Assembly: GCA_037576195.1 (NCBI GenBank)
Contig: CM075102.1
Location: 51,332,745 to 51,396,744 of the forward strand
Source of the DNA: Phytoseiulus persimilis
Lineage: Eukaryota > Arthropoda > Arachnida > Mesostigmata > Phytoseiidae
Reading direction: 5' to 3'
Length of the DNA: 64,000 nt
This document shows, in pieces, positions 35,279-46,175 of this stretch; the first letter of the stretch is position 1; the number at the start of each line of letters is the position of its first letter. Both the position numbers and the translations under genes were made by a program. The notes beneath the pieces are model-generated. The model was not told the DNA's origin and ran no database searches. It worked only from the letters and a program-made list of their open reading frames with translations.

Positions 35279-35800
35279 ATGTCAGTCTTCACATGGCCAT
35301 GGGAGTATAGTTTCCCCCCGTTCTTCACGGTACAGCCCAACTCGACGACGCGCGCGAAACAGATGGACTCGTGGTCTTCTCTCATCTGCGCATACTGCCA
35401 ATATCACAAAATCACTATCCTCAACGTCGGAGACGCCGAAGCATCCGAGCTGTTCAACAACAAGGCCATCAAACGTAAACTGAATTCCGAAGCCATTCTC
35501 GAAGTTGTTGACTACATGGTGAAGAAAGAGAAAGCGCAATGGCTCGAAGGACAGAACAGCATCGTCGTACTGTGGCGGAGTGCCGAGGAATGGGCTACAT
35601 TGATACATGATTTCGCAATCGAGGCTGGTCTAACCGACACTGTGTGCACGTTATTCGAGCTCGTGCAGGGCGACGACACGACCAAAGAGGAGTTTTATGG
35701 ACTAGATATTCGAGTTCTCAAAGTGTTCCTCAAATGTTTAGAGGATCAGGGACGAGCAGAACTAATAGGTGATGACGAAGGCGTCAAGTTCTTTGTATGA
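35279..35800 (+). CDS. VPS25: VPS25, ESCRT-II subunit
   Basis: ESCRT-II subunit with two winged-helix domains. Two copies per complex recruit VPS20/CHMP6 for multivesicular body sorting on endosomes. A single exon encodes 173 residues, against 176 in human. The N-terminal PPxY-type contact motif for VPS22/VPS36 is visible (FTWPWEYSFPPFFTVQPN), and the first winged helix follows. The second runs from about residue 80, with ALVVLWRSAEEWA-like sequence and ending in FLKCLEDQGRAELI. The ATG is set by this match; an upstream ATG near 35203 is not in frame. LTO1 begins 158 bp after the stop, on the same strand. Confidence 0.97.
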   Translation: MSVFTWPWEYSFPPFFTVQPNSTTRAKQMDSWSSLICAYCQYHKITILNVGDAEASELFNNKAIKRKLNSEAILEVVDYMVKKEKAQWLEGQNSIVVLWRSAEEWATLIHDFAIEAGLTDTVCTLFELVQGDDTTKEEFYGLDIRVLKVFLKCLEDQGRAELIGDDEGVKFFV

Positions 35801-35808
35801 AGCTATCA

Positions 35809-35814
35809 AATAAA
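35809..35814 (+). terminator. Poly(A) signal of VPS25
   Basis: AATAAA starts 9 bp after the VPS25 stop, implying a very short 3' UTR before the LTO1 leader. Confidence 0.65.
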
Positions 35815-35957
35815 CGTGTAAATATACATACATTAAGGAATTGTAGATTATAGAATCGTCTGGTGGTTACATTTGTCCTTTGCAGTTTTCAGCCACAAGA
35901 GTTTCCAAGGAGCACTACAAGGAGGACTCCCGCCCGAAAGCGCCGTTGTTCTCGAAT

Positions 35958-36377
35958 ATGGACTCCGACTTCAATTCTGCCGTTGACGAAATTTTTCGGA
36001 GCCAGGATTTGAAACGAGAGTCAGCTTACTCAGCCGCATACGCCGTTGGGCAGAAAATAGGCTTCAGAGATGGATATCCTCACGGTATCCTTAAGGGCTC
36101 ACAAATCGGTAGCGAGATCGGATACTACAGAGGCTTTGCTTTATGCCATCGGACGATACTGCTTTCGCAGACAGGGGATTCAGAAGTCTCCGGGAGAAAA
36201 TTGTTGTCCTTGGACAAATTGATAAGCTCATGTGAGAGATTCCCGCGGGAAAATTCCAGCGAAGACCTCGGTGCAAGGTTATCCGAAATTCGATCGAGAT
36301 TCAAACAAGTTTGCAGCATCATGTCCATCGATCAAAAGGACGTGGTGGGTGCAAATATCAGCAGAGAGATGTTTTGA
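35958..36377 (+). CDS. LTO1: LTO1/ORAOV1 homologue (Fe-S cluster adaptor for ABCE1/Rli1)
   Basis: LTO1 with YAE1 forms an adaptor that delivers cytosolic Fe-S clusters to ABCE1, needed for ribosome biogenesis and recycling. A single exon encodes 139 residues, near the human 137. The deca-GX3 region is clear: glycines spaced by three residues through GQKIGFRDGYPHGILKGSQI and GSEIGYYRGFA. The conserved C-terminal part follows (LLSLDKLISSCERFP and EIRSRFKQVCSIM). The frame is open upstream of the chosen ATG to the beginning of the region at 35880, but homologues start near MDSDFNSAVDEIF. An acceptor-like tract at 35880-35890 suggests a spliced 5' UTR. Confidence 0.95.
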   Translation: MDSDFNSAVDEIFRSQDLKRESAYSAAYAVGQKIGFRDGYPHGILKGSQIGSEIGYYRGFALCHRTILLSQTGDSEVSGRKLLSLDKLISSCERFPRENSSEDLGARLSEIRSRFKQVCSIMSIDQKDVVGANISREMF

Positions 36378-36405
36378 GTTGAGTCGCTTTGTCCTTCAAT
36401 CGCAC

Positions 36406-36411
36406 AATAAA
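36406..36411 (+). terminator. Poly(A) signal of LTO1
   Basis: AATAAA lies 29 bp after the LTO1 stop codon. Confidence 0.65.
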
Positions 36412-38045
36412 TGAGCTCATGATCGAAACGAAAACATGGCAATGGTTCACAATTTGGCTCTAACACCTTTCCTCTGGACGAGGGAAGCCGGTCCATGCAA
36501 TGATCTCTCACGACGTTCAGTGCAAGAGGTGAGGAAACTTAATTGGAAGAAGCCGACTTTCTGACCTATGAAGCGCGAGTTTCGTTGATTGCCATCATGC
36601 ATGGATGTCTGCAGGGCTCCTATCGATGCCTCGGTTCTCCGAAATCGTTCATCGAACATGGCGATACAGACCTGGAAAGCTCTCGGTCGGTCGATCGAGT
36701 TCGAGACTCGGCTACAGAGCGTCCAGCAGGGTATCCGATACTACATGCTTATGCGCGGAACCAGCCAGGATTCCTCTGGACATATGCGGGAATCGAGTTG
36801 AGTCCTTGAAATCAACAGAGACCTCCCGAATTCTGTGGCATTGAGAAGAGACCCCTTTATGCGTCCACGCCCTCCTCCCATAGATCATAGGTGTCGACGA
36901 TGACTTTTCCTCGCAAGCTGGAACTCTGCACGAGCCACAACATTTAGTTTTTCTGCTCAGCGGCGCGCTCCGATTAGGCCAGCTGAGATGCGTCGCGAAG
37001 GGAGTAGCCGACTAAGAGGTGGCTGAAAATTCTCATTTGTGCCATTACCCACAGAAAAGAGCTCTAAATGACTCATGGGCAACTTCGATGCACGATGGGT
37101 GAATTTTCCCGAGTAATCGGATACCTCAGATGAATGGTCTTCGCATGAATTCCTCCAGCAATCGGCAGCATGGGGGTAACATACCAATAAATCCAATCCA
37201 ATACTTTCTCGGCGGGAAATATTTTATTTTCTCGATCTCCAAGCAGAAAATAAAACGTTGATCTCTGTTCATCGTCGATCACGAAAATGGGTCCTGGTCT
37301 TCACATTAGAACGTGATCCATAGCGGGAGACCACGGGCCATCGGTTTTCTTTGCCAACATTTCTCAACCGCCCTTAGGTCTGGGAGATGAGGGACTGCTA
37401 GATAAACCGTAATTTTAACCGATTGACCCCCGATTCACAGCATTCGATGGTATCTTCAAGATCTGGCGTTTTTCCGCAATACACGGAAAGTTGTTACATC
37501 GTTCAGAGCAATCGAGATTCACATGCGTGCACACGAGCAAAGGTTTCAGTGATGTTTTCAGTCAGAAAATTAGTCCCTGATTTCCCAGACTTCAGGGTGC
37601 TCTCAGTTTCTTCAGTTTCTTGGGACTGCGGACCTTCGCCAGGGAACGATGTGCGGCTCAATTCCACTGGAAGATTTCCTCTCTCGGCAGTGTCAAGCAC
37701 CACCCCCACGTGCCACCCGTTTGTCGGCTACATCCTCTGATTCGTTCGATTCATGTATGCAGGATCGTCCGGATTTGGCGCAACGCTTCCTCATGCGGCT
37801 CAGTCTCATAGACGGATGAGTCATCAGTATGAGATTTACCGATGTCTCATCATATGATTCCCGATGGAAATCTCTTAGAGGGAGAGAATGCAGCATAAAA
37901 GCTCGATACAATACATACTATTTGCGGGAAGGAGAGCGATCGTCATATGTAGCACCGGTACCTGACTTCCTTCAATCATTTCAAGAGAGCAACCAAGCGG
38001 CGTGCATAGGCCGCTCAATGTACGGAAACTGACCGACTCTTGTGC
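36412..38045. other. Gene-poor stretch with weak exon-like frames
   Basis: At 36436 an ATG in good context opens a 31-codon frame up to a GTGAGG donor (MAMVHNLALTPFLWTREAG...). From 36657 another (MAIQTWKALGRSIEFETRLQ...) has GC-rich third positions and a stop near 36800. I could not join them in phase, so no gene is called. Confidence 0.3.
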
Positions 38046-38492
38046 ATGGATTCATCATCAAGGAACGCGAGCTCCTCTACAGGGTGGTCATCGTAAGTCG
38101 AGAACTTCATTTTTCTCTCTTCTTTTTCTCATAGCTCGGTGGAAAATCATCCAATCCTAGATTCTTCTTCGGCGTTCGATACCTGGGCGAATGGCGCGTC
38201 TTCTCCTTCTAGTTCTAGTTTGGACCAATCTAAAAACTCTTCGCCATCGGAAAATTTCTCGAACCCGACTTTCCTGAGGAGTTACGGCCGAAATGCCAGG
38301 AGGACACGATCTTGTCGGGAGGTCGATCTTGATGTCAAGGTAGAAACGAGCGTTAGCCCTTCTCACAGAGCCTGAGCTAGAAATCTGGAGTTGCCGGGCG
38401 TTGGAGCAGCCTCCTATCCCGCGTCGACCTTGGTAGTTCCGAATTCGATCGGTCGACGTCAGAAGTTTGTCGATCAGTTTGAGGAAAGTTGA
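38046..38492 (+). CDS. Small Ser-rich unrecognised protein, three predicted exons
   Basis: Exon 1 (38046-38092) begins with ATG and ends at a GTAAGT donor in phase 2. Exon 2 (38135-38339) follows a TTTCTCATAG acceptor in matching phase. The product starts MDSSSRNASSSTGWS and continues as a disordered, Ser-rich chain (SSAFDTWANGASSPSSSSLD). It ends with a basic patch (RSYGRNARRTRSCR) and EVDLDVK. A 30-bp last exon at 38463-38492 would add KFVDQFEES and a stop, for 92 residues in all. An alternative acceptor at 38436 gives a different, longer basic end. No family is recognised; a regulatory peptide or adaptor is only a guess. Intron 1 is just 42 bp. Confidence 0.5.
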
Positions 38493-39978
38493 AAAACAAA
38501 AGCAATCTTTGGGTCGATTCACAAAATTCAACTTTTCACCGATTCACTAAGATCGAGAAGAAAAATATGCGCAATCCTCCTAGCTATCGAACGTCAAGAA
38601 AAAAACAGGATTGGATGATTTTTCACCGAGTTATGAGCAGAAGGAGAGAGAGACAGAGAGTTCCCGACTTACGATGACCCTGTTCATGAATTGTCCTCGG
38701 GACTAGTGGACCTTGTGAACTCATCGGTTGCGGTTCCTCGGAATCATAACTGAAGACACCACGAATTAATGAAATATTTTATACCACCACGCTCGGCGCT
38801 ATTTCTGTCGTTCATATTCTCATTTTCTCTCGTGATAGGCTGCACCTAAATCGCGATTTTCAGCGGCAAAAACCCTCAGATCTGCGTGAGATATCATCCA
38901 GGAGCACTCTGAGCGACTGGCGAACCTTCAATGAATTCAACCTTCTCTTTTTTCTTGCTTTTTTTTTTGCCGATCGATATTGGGCGGCGGGAATCGACAG
39001 TTCATAGAAGAGAGTTCTCGGAAAACTTCCTTCAGAACCAATAGTCTACCACATCCGTTTGGATCATTCAGAACACGATTAAATGGACAGGATGGCAGAA
39101 GCAACTGGAGCTGAACTAAGTAAGAGAGGAAAATTTTCGGCTACGTTTCAAACAACCACTGATGTGGAGATCAAGTAGATCTCAGCCAATCTTGAGCCCC
39201 GATTTTGACAGTCGTCGTGCGATCAATCGAGAGAACTCTCTCCGCAAGTGTCCATCGGATAGCGAGGCGTTCTTCATCCGACTCCAGGGAACATGCCAGG
39301 CCCGGAGCGCAACGCGACCTTCAAACTCAGTCGAGCCTCGAACCTCCCCTTATCTAGCCGTCTCCGTAGCGTACATCACTCGACAGATTCTCGCCGAAGT
39401 CACGCTCTCATCTGACTTCAACGTCGGGATCCCGCATGATTCAGCAGAAAAGTCTACTTCATTGTTGGTTCACGCTCCATTAGGTATTTTTGTGTCACTT
39501 CAGCGATTTCGCTCAGTTCTCCCATTCGCCCAGATTTGTCTCATTAGCCAGAGATCTCGTTGTGACTCAGCTCTTATTAGGCGATCCACCTGCGCGGGGA
39601 AGACAAGGTTCACTTCACCTTTCAGATTGAACCGCATTGTAGAACGGCGAGTAACGTTCTCGAGACAATGGAGGTCTAGAAGAGGAGGAACAACGATTTG
39701 GCTCATCATCCTGAGCAATCTACGAAGGGAGACAAGGCTCTTTCATGAAGTGGCACTTGTGCGATCATCTCGAGTATTCTGATTCTCAATTCCGATACGT
39801 GAATTCTGAGTTGAAAGTGGGATGGTTGCCTCTGAGATGCCTCCGGAAAGACACGACTTTCAGAGTCCCTCTCAGAGTTTCTGAGATTCGGATAGATATG
39901 TGGAGGGGTCGGAGTTTTGAACGACTCGATGATGAAAGCCGACTCTGTGTCCAGCATTGCGGCGACTTTGATGAGTGA
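38493..39978. other. Intergenic stretch without recognised genes
   Basis: A 206-codon plus-strand frame (39162-39782) and minus-strand frames at 39500-40085 overlap. Neither strand has a family match, so neither is called as a gene. Confidence 0.35.
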
Positions 39979-40398
39979 GCAGCTGATACGGAGCTTCAAC
40001 ATGGCCCGATCATTCCCCTTCGAAACCTCAACGGTGGAGGCAGGTGGACCGTCGAGCCATATCCGGCTCTCTTCTCTTGTGGAAGCAACTTTTTATTTGG
40101 ATTTCCTCTGAGGTTTTTCGTCCTCAGCCGATCGGTTCATTGGAACTCTTCGTTTCTCTACGAAAGCTCCTCACAAAAATCAAGCTGGAACGGACGAGAA
40201 TCTCACCTGTTCAGCGGGAAGGTCATTGAGGTGCCAATCGTTGTGCTTTTCGATTCGGCACTCTCCGATGGAACCGTTGTTCTCAGCGTTCGGGAGGATG
40301 GTACGAGCGGACGAGATGCTCAATCAGAGGCTTACGGTAACGCCGGGCGCGGCTTGAAAGAACCGAGTTTTCGACAAAATTCTGATCTCTTTCCGTGA
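39979..40398 (+). other. Unrecognised open frame with beta-sheet-like composition
   Basis: A stop-free frame of 139 codons. It lacks an ATG near its beginning, so it would be an internal exon. It contains GGGRWTVEPYPALFSCGSN and a regular hydrophobic alternation (KVIEVPIVVLFDSALSDGTV) typical of a secreted or luminal beta domain. It lies just upstream of the two phase-compatible exons at 40626-41017 and could belong to the same gene, but no donor joins it in phase. The minus strand is also open over 39706-40085. Confidence 0.25.
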
Positions 40399-40625
40399 CT
40401 CCGTTACAGTTTCAGGTTCGAGGGGTTGATTTGCAGAACATGCTCCGTCAAGTTTCTCTCTCGTTTCGAGATCGTTAACGCTGAATCGTCTGAGCAGCCC
40501 TCGCAAGCCTCTCTGAGAAGCAAATGGGCCATTTTTTTTTGCCACTCCTTCCGTTGATCGATCAGTTCACTTCATCCGAGTGGTTCGACTGAAGAACGCT
40601 CTGTTTACACTGTGTCGAATTTCAG

Positions 40626-41017
40626 ACTAGCTTCACTCGAACTGAGAGACAGATCGGATCCACTCGATCTGATTAAGCGGAGAAAAAGACAAAGGAGATG
40701 CCCAAGAGGTCCATCGCACCGGTAAGAATCTGGCGTTCCCAGAATTTCGCTTCTCAACCTATCAGTTTTAACTGCTACTTGCTGATCTGAAGGTTATGAG
40801 GAACCTTCTAATAGTGTTGGAGACGTTCATTTGTGAGTTGTTATCTCGTCAGCTTCGCAGCTTATCAGCAATGAGGTCCGTATTACAAGTTGCTCCCTCA
40901 CGATATGAGCCGCTTCCGCTCCTCAGAAGAGACTACACGCGCTATCCGATCATTTGTAGCTCGGGACTCTGTGTTACGCGAACGTTCTCACCGAGGGCAA
41001 GCTGGGAGTCTGATTGA
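40626..41017 (+). CDS. Two phase-matched 3' exons of an unrecognised gene, basic-rich
   Basis: Exon 40626-40721 lies between a TTTCAG acceptor and a GTAAGA donor. It encodes an acidic-to-basic stretch ending in a strongly basic cluster (LIKRRKRQRRCPRG). Exon 40861-41017 follows a CGTCAGCTTCGCAG acceptor in matching phase and closes with TGA. It reads SVLQVAPSRYEPLPLLRRDY and then has two cysteines five residues apart. The basic cluster could be a nuclear signal or a furin-type cleavage site. No family is recognised. Support is the clean splice signals and phase only. Confidence 0.35.
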
Positions 41018-41522
41018 TGCGGCCGGTACGAACGATCCCGCTTTTCCGACCGCCGTATTTTTCTCTGTCCACAGCAACTCTTCGGCGGAGCGAGGAGAAG
41101 TGTGCTCTCGCATACATTCTCGCTCGGATCCCGGAGCAACGCGAGAAGAAGTCGAGACGCTCATGAACGCCTTTGGTGGGGTCTTGAGCAGATTCGATAA
41201 GCAGAATCGGCTGCGACGCTCACAACTGAGCAGTCGAGCGGAGCAAACCCTTCAGTCAGGTAGATGGATCAATTAAATCCTCAGAAATCATTCATGAGAG
41301 CGTTCCTCTCGTTCCGGAATCCGGCATTTAGAGAGACCCCAGGCGTGGGAATGAGAAGGGCTCGTTACTCGGAACCAATCGGGTCCGAAGATCCTGGAAA
41401 CAGCATCCTCTCAGAGGGTAAGACCCAGCATGTAACTGCTCGCATCATGACTAGTTCATCTGAATCCATGCGAGTTTCCCTTGAAAGCGCATCGGTCTTT
41501 GCGATGATGCTCGCATCAGAAT

Positions 41523-41555
<33 letters not shown>

Positions 41556-43924
41556 GATGGACGTTTTTCCTGCAAAGTCCATGGGTTGCGTGGACGCTCG
41601 ATTCATAACTCGTGGCCGGATGTTGCAAAGCTCTACATGAATATTTGTTCGCCTTTCTCTTTGAATTTCGAGCAGCAAAGTTTCAGCGACTGTCTGTGGC
41701 TTGCTGCTGCCGCTGCTTGTCCTCAATCGCAGCAACGGACTGAAGACCGTCCACAAACTACTTCTTTTCAAGGACACGAGAGCCTTTCTGCGACTGCCGA
41801 CAGAAGGCACCATTGTGTACTGCGATTAGGCTCAGCTCAGCAGACTTTGGCCGCGCCAAAGTTTTATGAGATGGTTTCGACGGAGGGAATGATCCCGCGT
41901 TGATGTGCGTACATGCAGACATCAATCACGCCGAGAACCTCAATCCGCGAGCATGGATGACTTTCATTTCACATGGAAACTGCGGAATCGGAACCGAATA
42001 CAACAGGGAGGAAATCAGCAGAAATTCACCCCACGTCTGGGGGATGCCATATTGGAACCGTTAGATTTCGATGCACGGAACGTATCGGTGACGGGAGAGG
42101 CGATCCCTAACATGTGTGACGCAAGGCCACGAAAGCTGTGTTCTGAGGTTCTTCGAGGCTGAGAGATTCAATTAAAAAACTTGATTTCTGAAAAGCTGTC
42201 CCCGTTCGGCCCGCGCTCCGATGATCGGAGGAAGCGGTTTTTGAAAAATGAAACAACCGCGGGATCCTGAACTGTCTCTGAGGAATGGATGTAAACTGGT
42301 TTGTTTTCGAATCGTTTTTCGTGAGGTCCGTGGCTCATGGCTGATCGCCAGTGCCGCCGTCCTGCTAGTTCCCACAGTGTGTTTGCTGTGAGCCCCTTGA
42401 ACCCCTGGGGTCTCTCTCCTCCACATATAGGTCACAGAACCCCAGAAGGAGACCTGAAGAAAAAGTACAGGTGATATTTGGAGCAGGCAGCTATCGATTC
42501 GAATTAACAATTTCGCCTACCATCGACGCCGCCGCCACCATCGCCGCCGACGACAGGGATCTCTTTGGCGACGAAGACTTTCCAATAGGAGATCTATGGA
42601 GAGCCAGAGGGCAGCAGCAGGGCTGAGTTTGCCTCTTCCGAGACTCCCGAACGAGATCCTATCGCACTTATCGATTTCGGACGCTTGCTTGCGTGTGTTT
42701 GTCTCTCTCATTGCAGCCCGGCCAGCTGGCGAACTTCCCACCCCCTCTTGGACTTTTTTCTCTCGTTCGGGACGTCAGGTGCTATTGGAGCAAGAGCAGC
42801 AGATGATCGCGAAGCATCGTGGGAGCGTTTTTCTCACCAGCCCCCACCTGACACAAACACGCTCGCTGGCTCACTCACTCTCTCAGACAGACCTAGCCAC
42901 ACCGCATTCGGATTGAGGAAGCTGGCTATCTTGTCTCAACGAGGGCCCATAGCTTTGAGCGCTGCTCAAAACTGCAATTGGAAGCAGCGGTGTCCGCACT
43001 CAATGAGGGAAAAAATAAACTCAAAATCGTTGCGTGGGCTACGCCTGCGCAACACCAGACTTTTAACCATCTCATCTGGCCCGAGCAGTCCGCTAACGGT
43101 CGAAGTTTTTGTCGACGGAGGACCTCGACAAGATCGCCTGCAGTGCTCGAGCGCGTGCGTTCGCAACGACAACTGCAACATCTGCTTGCCTGGCGCCTGC
43201 TCAGACCTCAGCGAACGAAGAGCAGAGATGGCCTGAAACTCTTGAAGACGCCTCGGCGGACTCAGGCAAGGTAACCAGGTCAGGTTTTAACTGGGTCAGT
43301 CGAGCAGGTTGTGGCATCAGGTTGGAGAGGCCGGTTTGCAGATGGCTCCGGGTTATGCAAGACAGGTCACTGGGTCGTTTAAGGGTGAAATTGAGTTTCG
43401 TCCCGCCGTCGAACAAGCGTGCCCTGTCTTTGTGACATTTGTCGAAGGAGGCTGGTCCAGTCAAGTTCTACCCTGAGAATTCCGGCGTCAGGAGATTTTC
43501 CTCAATGGTTAGGAGCCGAAGCGATAATTGGATGCGGAACCGATGAGAACGACTGCGGTTTACCAAAAATAGGCTCAGACTGAGCATCCGAGCTCTTCCC
43601 TCGAGCAGCCCAGTTCGGCGAGATCCTCGCAATGAGACCCGAGGTCCACTTCTGAGTCCGATGAGCCAATGGCAATCCACACGTTCGGGGGTATCGAAAT
43701 GGTACAATACGTTGTAGATACGCTTCTTGACGTACGTGAGTGAGTTCTTGACGAGCCTCCCCGATTCTTTCGACCTGGATTGAGCGAAGCCTCTTTATAA
43801 TAAGTCTACCGTCTCCGTTCCATGCTATCGGACGTAGCCAAAAATCTGCCGTGTCAGATCGTCAAGTCGTGGAGGACCGCGTCGTCAGACCGGATTTTTT
43901 CTGTCACCTAAAAACAAGTTCTAA
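41018..43924. other. Gene-poor stretch
   Basis: A (GA)n microsatellite lies near 41525-41552. Overlapping open frames on both strands (for example 42685-43236 plus and 42172-42510 minus) show no family resemblance. GCC/CGC-rich short repeats occur near 42525-42560. Confidence 0.4.
41525..41552. repeat. (GA)n microsatellite
   Basis: About fourteen uninterrupted GA units in non-coding DNA. Confidence 0.9.
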
Positions 43925-44131
43925 ATCGATGTCCTCGACAACAACGACGACTACTGCAGCGGCGATGGTTACGGTTGCGGCAGCGAGGAAGACGGCTACG
44001 ACGACCGGTCTGCGTTCGCTTTCTCAGAGTGCTTTTGTATTCTCGAGACTTATTTCAATGACGCTGTATGTTACGGCGTGGTCTGTCGATGTTTCTGTTC
44101 CCACGAAGGCGACACATTCGAGCTGAAATAG
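43925..44131 (+). CDS. Cysteine-rich exon-like open frame
   Basis: Stop-to-stop frame of 68 codons; an acceptor ending CTGCAG cuts it before 43957. After an acidic Gly/Tyr/Asp stretch (GDGYGCGSEEDGYDD) come closely spaced cysteines: SECFC, AVC and VCRCFC, eight in all. It ends CSHEGDTFELK and TAG. The pattern suggests the end of a secreted disulfide-rich protein, but I recognise no family and found no upstream exon or signal peptide. Cysteine codons here may be a by-product of a TGT-rich sequence. Confidence 0.25.
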   Translation: MDVLDNNDDYCSGDGYGCGSEEDGYDDRSAFAFSECFCILETYFNDAVCYGVVCRCFCSHEGDTFELK

Positions 44132-46175
44132 ACCACCACGAAGTGAGATACTACAATTAGCGGAGTGAGAGCCGGAGCTGAGCATTTCCAACTCGTCGTA
44201 GTGACGCTACGATCGGAAGGAAACGGCTCCATCAGGTTACCGGCTCCAGAGTTTCCCACTGTCGGTCGGCCGTAAAGATAAAGCACTAACCAAGCAAGCT
44301 TACAGCCGGAGCGAAGGGTCTGTATACAACATCTCTTATGTTTAGTTTAGCTTATCTTCCGCTTGGGCCAGGGGAGACCTAATTTCTAGGGAAAGTCACC
44401 GTTTAGGTGGCTCCCGGCATCCATAACTCTGTTCCTGCATTGTGTTCCCCGGATCCGTGCTATCGTCGACGGCCAATCTCGGGCTCCCACGACTGAAGCC
44501 GACAGTCGGACTCCTCGCTATCCGAAGTTCCTCCATAGACGAGCGGTCGCTCTTTGGGGAAATAGCGCAGGAAGACACCGATTTTGCCATTCTCTCGGCT
44601 CGGCTGCACGGAGGAACTGTCACTTCGAACATTCCTATCTGCTCTCAGAGTTTTTGCTTTTGGCGAGCGGCGGAAGTGTCTCAGCCGCAGACCGAAAAAT
44701 GCCGGAGAAGGAGACGCAGGTTGCTCATAGATGAGGAGGACTACCTCTCGATCTACTCAGGCGTGTCCTACCCTACCAACAACGCCGCCATTGCCGCTAT
44801 CAAAACAGCCAGCAGCGGCGCCAGCAATTCAGCCGAGCAGGCAAGCACGTGCATTGACATGCAGCTGGCTTTGACTCCCAGCCGTTGGGTCTTCGGCTCC
44901 GGTCAACTGTTACGTCAGTCGTCCCGCCAGATTTAACTCCGAACGAACCCTAGCCAGAAGGCTGAGTGGTCCCCCGTAGCCGCTCAAGTGAAAACTCACG
45001 AGATATGTTCGTTCGTTCATTCATCTCAAGTCCCCCATGCACCACGCCAATAACGAAAATATTAATCCTAGAGTGGCGTAGACCGCGGAGCCGAACAGCG
45101 CCGCAGATCCTGATTGAAGTGGAACGAGATTTTCAGACGATGTCAACGACGCCGAACAGGAGGAGGTTTTCAGCGCAGTTAGAGCAGAAACGTATTCCTA
45201 CTCGAATCTTCCCTCAGCCCGCGAGGGAAGCCTGCCCGGACTCGAGCAGCGTCGAAGCGGATTGAATAGACCGTTCGGAAGTGGAGGGCGATTCGACCGA
45301 TATTCGAGCTGATGTGAAAGAACGGTGTCTCGGTGAATAATAAACAATCCCAAATTCATGATATTATTATCAGCAGTGATACTGTTCATTTTATTCGAAG
45401 ATTCGCCTTCCTTTAAGAATTCAAATATTTACAATTTCGTCGTCCTCAAAGCGCAGACTCGTGCCTGCCACGCGAGCTTATATACATCGTCTCTAGATGG
45501 GGTTCGTCATGCGCGCTCCAAGGTTTCGGATAGGAGGCCCCGATTGAAATGCGTTCAGCGATGACGTGTCCCCATTCATTCATTTGTTTCTACATTTCCT
45601 CAGTGCGAGGGGAGGTTTCTTCTGAGCCGATCGTTTCTCGCAGTAAAGCTCTGGTCACAATTCCAAAAATACATACAGTGTCTAAGGACTAGCGTTTCCC
45701 TCTTGCCAGGACGATGAGAAGGCTATGGTTTTCGCGAATCGAGGATTTTCCTTGGTGTTTTTCATGTGGTGCGGCTTCAGAGCGTCGTCGCTCTTCTCAT
45801 GGTACTTGACACCCAACGCTTGTTCCGGAGACTCCGCGAGTCAAACAAATACATACATACATACACTTCTTGGTGCGTTCAGGCTGTTGTTCACAAGTAG
45901 TTCTTGTCGGTTAGGTCGGGACATGGCTATATATTAGAGATCTTTAACCGGTCGACCCGACCGACGGCTCCTTCGTTTTGTTTTTGGTTAAATATTCTTC
46001 GGATTAGCTCGCTCGGTCTCCACCGATCGGTACTCGATAACCGAAGCTGCCTCCACAACAATACAAGGCGAGTTCTGGCTCAATATTCAACAATAAGTTA
46101 TTCACAATTTCAACGAACAACAACGATTGCAAAACACTTCCTCAAAGTAACAAACACCGTCCGACAAAGCTCCGT
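44132..46175. other. 3' flank of Delta and unassigned sequence
   Basis: A 164-codon plus-strand frame (44442-44936) is open but unrecognised. An ATAC tetranucleotide repeat sits near 45850-45865. The right half should be Delta 3' UTR, with a minus-strand AATAAA (plus TTTATT) at 45390-45395, about 780 nt past the Delta stop. Confidence 0.4.
45390..45395 (-). terminator. Candidate poly(A) signal of Delta
   Basis: TTTATT on the plus strand reads AATAAA on the minus strand, downstream of the Delta stop at 46176. It is a candidate only. Confidence 0.35.

Noticed and set aside
39162-39782. A 206-codon plus-strand frame as a gene
   Set aside because: Basic, Ser/Arg-rich translation with no domain, splice support or poly(A) signal, and equally open frames lie on the other strand.
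40960-41276. A possible GINS1-like exon (a short stretch reading SEEKCALAYILARI) after an acceptor near 41081
   Set aside because: Spacing of the arginine and cysteine residues does not fit the GINS1 family and no other GINS1 segment is nearby.
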